Shown one piece after another: positions 57,144 to 64,000 of a stretch of DNA of 64,000 nucleotides. The notes under the pieces are model-generated. The model saw only the letters and a list, made by a program, of their open reading frames with translations. It was not told where the DNA came from and did not search any database. How positions within the stretch are numbered: the first letter of the stretch is position 1; each line of letters begins with the position of its first letter. Source of the stretch: Anoplopoma fimbria (lineage: Eukaryota > Chordata > Actinopteri > Perciformes > Anoplopomatidae); contig NC_072472.1 of assembly GCF_027596085.1 (NCBI RefSeq), forward strand, positions 24,614,791 to 24,678,790. Direction: 5' to 3'. The translations under genes were made by a program, and so were the position numbers.

Positions 57144-60100
57144 GTGAGCTATTTCAGATTTTCAAATTCCCCACATGGTTCCTAAATGAAGCTAGTGAGT
57201 AACGTATTTAGCCTTCCCTCTTATACTTGTAACTAAGAAACCGCATCAGTGTGAACTTACATACAGTATGTTGGTAGCTGTCTTGGGATACAGACGTGTC
57301 TTTGCACCTTTCTGTGGTGGCCTTGCTTTATACTCATAGGGAATACGAAGCCCCAATGGATTTGCGGCAATAAAATAGTTTTGACTGTATTTTTTGTAAA
57401 CAATCCTATCCATTTTTAATGAGATTATATATAAATGTAGACCTAGGCTTATGATGATCTAAATATACACTGATCACCCCAGTAATCATACAGGAAGGAA
57501 ACATCACAGAAGCTGAAATGCTTACTAACACCATGATCATCAAATCAAGACAAAGAAAAACCTATATATTAGTATTGATTTAGTAGCACAGCACATAACA
57601 GAACATGGCCTCTTTTAAGTTTTTTTTTTATTCATTGCAAATCAATGAACACTTTTGCTAATGGGTGAAATCCTGACCTGTACCAAGATATGTTATGGCC
57701 ACTGAGTCCACGTTATTTACAAAAAACTGAGTCATGAATCATTTAGGTTATAAGTAGTTTTTGCAGGGCTGACCCCTCTTGACCTATCAGTTGTTTTGGT
57801 CTTAGTTGACAAAGATTTATTTTTAGGCTTTTCTCATGCTAATTACTTATTTCCTAGAAACATATGAGCACAGATCTGGTGGACACAAGAGTTAAAGTGG
57901 TGCTTTTGCATGAATCTTCCTCGAAAAACTCAGTTTTACTTTCAACTAAATTAACTAATCCATCGTTTGCGGTCTAAAAAAAATCTTCTGACGAGGACAA
58001 TTCTATTCCTTTGCATATTAGTTAGCCTCAATCAAGTGAAGACGGTGTGTAACTATCTACTAATTCCCTCCTATTTGAGCCAAGCTTAGTGTGTGGTCTT
58101 ATTCTCAGGCACCAGAGTATTTGTAAAGGCAGCAAATGATGCGTAGCCAGCAGCAGTAAGATGGAGAACTAAACAACAACCTGTAACATTTCTATGAGGA
58201 GTTTATTTTACTTTTTGTAGCAATCACACAACACTCTAGTACAACCAAACAGAGAACCAAACAGTAGTTAATATTGCAGCCTTTTATTTGCCACTATGAT
58301 ATGTTAAGATCATTTTAATACCACTGGTGTGAAATGCATGTTAATGTTGTCAGTGCTGCGGCTGTCAGAGGAGAAGAACCGTGCAGGATGTGAGCAGAGA
58401 GGAGGGGTCAGCACATGTGGGAGAATCTGTTTATGCCTCTTGTTGGAGTGGCAGAAGTGGGTCAATGTGTTTCCATCTCTTAAAATTTTGAATTCATGTT
58501 TTCATAGAGAGGAAATTGAATAATTAATCAAAGCTCCCGACTGTGTCTAAACAGCAATGCCCTCTTGCCGAGCCTCATATTTCTTGCATGGTTCTGCTAA
58601 GGCATCGCCTTTGTTATCACAGCTACTGGCATCAAGGAGAAGTCAATATTTTAAAGGTGTTCAAATGGGAATCGCCTTTAAAACAAGAATGGACTCATAC
58701 CTCTTTCAATTATTCATGTCCTAATTTAGATTTTCTGTCAACTGTTATTCACTCAAACATGATATTTTTTCATTCCAGTCCGCCACCTTTATTGGGATTA
58801 TCTAAGTAACCTGCGTTTGTGTTATGACATTTTTATTTATTTAAATGGGATACTGTATTTGTATATGAAAAATCACCCTATGCAACTCACTAAAATAAAT
58901 ATTCTTATCATAAAACAGTTTAAAGTGCGGCTTATGAAGGAAAATATGACAGTGACAATAAAGTCCTACATTGGTATTTAGGCTATAATATTCTTGGTAT
59001 GTTTGGTATGTTTGGTATAATAGGCTTTTGTGATTTTCTTAACGACTATTTGATACAATGCTAGTTTGCTTAAATCTGAAATAACAACAAAATCCAAACA
59101 CAGTAGGGAAAGAAACTAAGAAAAGCACTGTTTTATATTGTTTGATATAATACAACATAGTCAGGCGATAAAGAAATTAAGAAGAGCTCGGTGCATCATC
59201 ACTTCATTGTGATTGCAGTCAGAAAGTTTGCGAGATGTATTTAACCAGCAGCCGGCTCTTCAGTCTCACTAAAGGCAGACGTAGAGACATTGTCAAAACA
59301 TGTCAGTGTGATGATATGATGTCAATACCACTGAGCCATAATGGACCTGACTGCAGCTCTCTTCTGTGCAGAGCATAAAGCTGTTCCTATTTACTGTATG
59401 TCTGCTGTATTCAAAATGGGATAATCCCACTACAGTAATCTCGAAAATGTTGTTCTCTGTTTGTTGTTTTCGTGTCAGCACCTTTGTTTGAAATCAGAGT
59501 TTTTTGTTTTTGTGTTGTCAGAGAAGCTGAAGCAGAATAGAAGTAGTGTTCAGCAGGGTTGGATCCAGTCTTTGGGCTTCTAAAGTCATGGTCTTGTGAG
59601 CCCACTATAATTAATATGGGAATAGACTGAAGCAGTAAAATGCAGCCTAAGAAGCTCATTTCCCTGGGCGTGATCTGTCTGGCCGAGGCTCTTCATTGTT
59701 AAATTTGTTCTGTCTGTGAAAATGAACCCCTTCTCCTTGTGTTACTGAGTGCACAAACTGTATGCGTATCAGTATGGAGATGATAGACAGCTAAAGGAAA
59801 ATGGATGTCACTTTAACTTTCAGAGTGAGCCATTGTAAACAATTTTAGTGTTGACAGCGCTGGCAGTGTACCAGAAAAATGCCACTTGCAAAAAATGAAG
59901 GCACAATGTCTATTTTTAACTTTGCTGCACCCAGCCGTGGGTTTTCTAACAGTGACCTTTAGAGGAACACAAGGTAGACCTTCGCCTTTCATCAAAGCAG
60001 CCACACTCTAAAGCTTCAGTAAGCCTGTTTCTGCAACGAAGCATTCACAAAGTGTTCAAGTACATTATGACCCGCTGTAGAGGAGATGAGAATAGGCCTA

Positions 60101-61538
60101 TGTGTAGTTTGTATGTAAGTAGGGGGCGATAAAAATAACACCTTAGACTTAAGTGATTTTATATTTTGAAAGTGCAATAGTTGCGTCACATACATTTTCC
60201 AGCAAAAAAATCTGAAAATGTAATTGCAACATGCCCGCAGTGGTCTAAAAGAACCATATATATATATATAGTATCCAGTTTAAGCAGTATAGTAAAATAT
60301 TGCCTTATAGTAAATATTGTGTCCAATTCTTAGTGTGTAAACAATAATAATCCTAAAGGTACTCTAAAATAGCGAGCGACTGCCGCCGCCTCCTCCATTG
60401 TTTTTAAATGCGTACACGACAGCAGCTATGCCACTCTTGTGAACATGACATAGCTATTTTCCGCCCGAGTTGATGATTGATGGTTGAATTTGTTTTCAAC
60501 TTGTCACCAGGGATGCACTGATCCAGTATGCCAGAGCAGTATCTGCACCAATACTGACCTAATTAAGTGGATTGGGTTATTGTCCATAGAGCAACGGTCC
60601 ACATTAAGGAACAGTTTATTTTTAAATGTCATTAAACTTTAGTGTTTCTGCCACCAGCTGCATTTCTTCTGTCACAGCCGGCATGCATTTTTAAGTGCCA
60701 CGGCAATGCCTGGCCTCATGTGACCTTACATAGAAGTGATCCCAACAAGTAGTTATAGTAAGAGAAATACAGATTTTAAACGTGGGTACATGCATTTCCT
60801 CTAATTTAAGCTACAGCATGCTCTGTTGAGTTTATTAATGTTGATTATTTTAATTTTATTTCATTCTATTTCTTTAATTTGTTGTTCTGCTTACATGCCT
60901 GTTGTAAAATAAGCAACTGCCACAGTGATATTGGGATCTTAAAGTGGTATTCCCGAAAAGAATAGTGAGGCTTTGTGCTTTCATACTGAGTAAGGATTTA
61001 ACCAGACGCCATCCCAAATAACTTAACTTTATTAAACTGCTTCGCTCCTTTAATAGACAATTAGATGGAGTACTTTATAGTACCTTTTCTAGAGGAGAGT
61101 TGGGCAGTACAGCTAAATGACAAGATCATTTGTTAACCGGCTTTGGGTTGTAACAGAGTTTTTCTTTGGGGGCATTAGACCTACTGCTTTACATGTCTTT
61201 TAATGGCCGCGTCCAAAGCTTAATTACTAACACATGAGTAGCATTTATTACCTTGTTGGCATCTTATTTGTTTCTCTAGTGCACAACTGCAGTAAAACAT
61301 CTGAATTAGTCTGGACAGGACACACTTGTTCCCCTGCCTCTCTCCTGCAGTCTCCCCATGTTGCAGTGTGTTCTGCCTATTGATCGTTCAAGAGGCAGCC
61401 AACATCATTCCAGCGTCATCTCCATGGAAACGAGCTCTCGCCGTGGTAATGATTGGGCCCCGTCTCAAAGCCTGCCTTTTTGTGATAGGACGACGGGAGC
61501 AGTCCTCCCCACCCCCCTCCTCTCAGCGACACTCGCCG

Positions 61539-61616
<78 letters not shown>

Positions 61617-62614
61617 TTTTCCCCTTCGTCCTCTTTCTTCACCTATATGCCGCGTTAGCCAAGATGGGATTAAACAGCCTGTCGAGCCGTATTGCATCCG
61701 GATGAAATGCTTTTTGACACAGCGGCGTCAACGAGGACGGACTCGCAGCTGGAGAGTCAACATGCCACCCACATCTCAGCCTCACTGACAGAACGGGGAC
61801 TGGAGTGGAGACCTGTTAGATAGATTATTCTCTTGTTGTTTTTTTTACCCCTCCTTCATCGCACATCTTCTTGTTTGCTTTCTCAGTTGGGCCTCCATGC
61901 GCTGTTTCAGCGTTACCTAGGTTAAGTGGACTGGTGTGTCTTTTTCGTTTTTCTGGACAAGTATTTATGACAAACCCCCCCGTCAGACGACAGAGCGGTA
62001 CGGCATGAAGAATCGGGTTTTGTCATTGCAGCGAACAGGGCTCTGGATCTGAATGCTACACTGTGATGAATACTAACCCCAGGATGCTCAAGAATGCTAG
62101 CAGGATGATGACACTCATTGAAGCCAGGGCCGAAAATATGTGAGATCCCTCTGGAGCTGGTTGTCCTCATTTTGGAAAAACGTCACAGCACAGAAAAGGA
62201 GGAGGTTCTTTACAACTCCTGATTTAACTGTAACTGCTTTTGTCTCGGATATGGCACACAGACTCTTGCTCAAACTGATTAGAAGCAAGTAACTTCACCA
62301 GTGTTGTTTTTGTCAGCTTAAACTCATCACTTTATAGTGCAGATTTGAGGCTTGGTGTTGAGTTACCATCAAGTATGGCAATAACAGTCCTTTGCTTGGT
62401 TTCAGACACTTCACCACAGCTGTTATTAAAACCCTCCTGCTTATGAACTGCTGGAGAAAAGCGAGGACGGTGACATCTTTTATCATTTTTGAAGTCGACC
62501 TGCCACATTCCGTGTGATTCCCCTCCAGCAAATGAAAAGCCTGCCATGGCTCGGTCTTGGCTGGTCTCGTCGTTTACTCACATTGATCCCACCTGCGCCG
62601 TTTGACTCTGACAG
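57144..62614 (+). other. Intron or intergenic sequence after the RIM-BP-like exon
   Basis: No convincing exon seen. It holds a CA array at 61546-61615 and AT-rich DNA. A triplicated TTGGTATGTT motif is near 58993-59020. From 61630 to 61800 the sequence is richer in CpG than its surroundings, and a separate promoter there cannot be excluded. Confidence 0.5.
61546..61615. repeat. CA dinucleotide array
   Basis: About 35 uninterrupted AC units; Thr/His and Cys/Val frames over it are artefacts. Confidence 0.97.
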
Positions 62615-62881
62615 AGAGTGATGTATGACCTGTGCACCCGGCCTGAGCAGCCCGAGCCTGCACCGGCACACGCAGAGATGGAGAGCAGTGAGGTGGCCGA
62701 AGCTCTCGGGCCACAACAGCAGGAGTTGAGGGAGTCGGAAGAGCAGGATGATAAGCAACATGGGCTCGTGGACAAGGCAGTCCCAACCATGGCTAATATC
62801 ACTTCTACGTCACTGTTGGGGAAGAGGCACCACTCGCTTTATGCAAACCTCAACGGTTTTGAAGTGGAAGGCATTCGCAAG
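62615..62881 (+). CDS. Unrecognised coding exon, phase 0-0
   Basis: Acceptor TTGACTCTGACAG and donor AAG/GTGAGT bound 267 nt open in one frame. The first in-frame ATG is at 62621; a better Kozak context is at the ATG at 62678 (MESSEVAEALGPQQQELRES). The end reads SLLGKRHHSLYANLNGFEVE GIRK. The start is acidic and Gln-rich and no domain is recognised. It is in phase with the donor at 57143, so it may be the next exon of the RIM-BP-like gene. Alternatively it is the first coding exon of another gene whose promoter lies at 61.6-61.9 kb. I cannot decide. Confidence 0.5.
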
Positions 62882-63585
62882 GTGAGTGTGGAACTTTCCT
62901 GATGGTTGGCACGAAAAAGGTTTGGGGCCTGGAGACATGAGAGAGGTGTCCCACTTTTTATTATTAGATTATGGTTAGAGAAAAGGAAACGGTAGATTTT
63001 AAACCCATTACTCAAACCATGGTTTTTGGTTCTCACATTGTAGACTTTAATATCTTGTCTGGTTAAAATATAAAAAGCAGAAGAATCATAAAGTTACAGG
63101 ATGTGTCTTACACTGTTACATGTTAGAACAGGTAGTTGGATTATCGTTTGTGTTGGATCCCATTGATGTTACACTGAACTTGTGTGTGCAGCACATTCTC
63201 TCGACACTGAATCTGGGACAGTGCTGTATCTGCTGTCATAGAAACAGAGGGCTGGCAGGTATTATGCTGACCTGTTGTGACCTTGTCCATCATTTCACAC
63301 CTCTGCACATCCTGTTAGCAAAGAAGATCCAATTAAAGGCAGCCAATTGAAAATCAATAGGAAACCCATCAGATTTTTATGTATCTGATGGAGTATAGCC
63401 TCAGAGTATAGCCTGTACAAAGAGAGACATCACTGCATCAACTAGCAGGATAACTTACATTACTCCATCTAACTAACAAAGAAGATATTTTTAATGTACC
63501 AGTAAATAAAAAAAGAAGGTAGTATTGTTTTTAACCTCTCGAATATATGATTGCGAGCGGTTTAACATTCAGGCTACGACGTATT
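62882..63585 (+). other. Intron following the 62.6 kb exon
   Basis: No exon recognised. The open frame at 63120-63350 lacks splice support and domain-like sequence. Confidence 0.5.
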
Positions 63586-63815
63586 GTAGGATATATGGAC
63601 ATGACCTCAATTATGTCTACGTTATCAACTTGTCTTACCATATATGGACATGACCTCGATACTTTTTACGTTATCGACCTATCGTACGATATATATGGAC
63701 TTGACCTCGATCATTTTTACATTATAGACTTATCGTACGATATATATGGGCAAGACTGTGATCATTTTTACGTTATCTACTTATCGTACGATATATATGG
63801 ACACTACCACAATCA
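63586..63815. repeat. 51-bp minisatellite, about 4.5 units
   Basis: Units of the type ATATATGGACTTGACCTCGA then TCATTTTTACATTATAGACT and TATCGTACGAT recur every 51 bp. The length is a multiple of three, so one frame stays open and encodes a 17-residue repeat (IYGLDLDHFYIIDLSYD). Confidence 0.9.
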
Positions 63816-64000
63816 TGCTCAATTTTGCCCCCTGTGTTTGACAAAAGAATATCACTAAAATTTTAGCTAAGATGATGCCATTTACCAGCAGGGTTTACCT
63901 ACCAGTATCAGACTTAAGGTGATTTTTCACTGTGCCTAACCGCATAACCAGAAAAAGCTACACCGAGACACGTTTCCTTGTCATTTCTGGTTGAGCTGCA

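Overview
The window is vertebrate nuclear DNA from a teleost fish, probably a percomorph. The reasons are large introns, canonical GT-AG junctions, CA/TA microsatellites, fish-type L2 and RTE retrotransposon tails, Tc1-like and hAT-like MITEs, and four adjacent genes in the order of human 7q11.23 (SRRM3, HSPB1, YWHAG, SSC4D). No bacterial, viral or CRISPR features were seen. The assignment rests on reading exons and splice sites by eye; no database was searched. Layout: 1-2.3 kb holds the last exon and 3'UTR of srrm3 (+). 5.1-9.1 kb is a complete three-exon hspb1 (small heat-shock protein, +). 9.6-11.15 kb is a 5'-truncated L2-type LINE. 17.9-29.9 kb is ywhag (14-3-3 gamma, -), with two coding exons split by a 10.3 kb intron. 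30-34 kb is repeat-rich, with a 710-bp ACATT array and an inverted pair of interspersed repeats. 34.5-43.7 kb is ssc4d (-), a four-SRCR-domain protein whose 11 coding exons could be joined at base level into a 583-residue frame with an N-terminal membrane anchor. 48.9-49.7 kb is a decayed, internally duplicated coiled-coil pseudogene. 54.5-57.1 kb (and perhaps 62.6-62.9 kb) is the 5' part of a + strand gene whose N-terminal coiled coil resembles the RIM-binding protein family. The rest is intron or intergenic sequence with repeats. The genes share no pathway or operon. They cover neural splicing (srrm3), stress chaperoning (hspb1), phosphoprotein binding (ywhag) and scavenger-receptor-type recognition (ssc4d), and lie together by conserved synteny. 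I found no convincing new biological system. The most useful observations are the ssc4d architecture (type II anchor, all-phase-1 exons, three linker exons of exactly 69 nt), the unrecognised exon at 62.6 kb, the triple CRE and half-site arrays beside the RIM-BP-like first exon, and two near-perfect hairpins.
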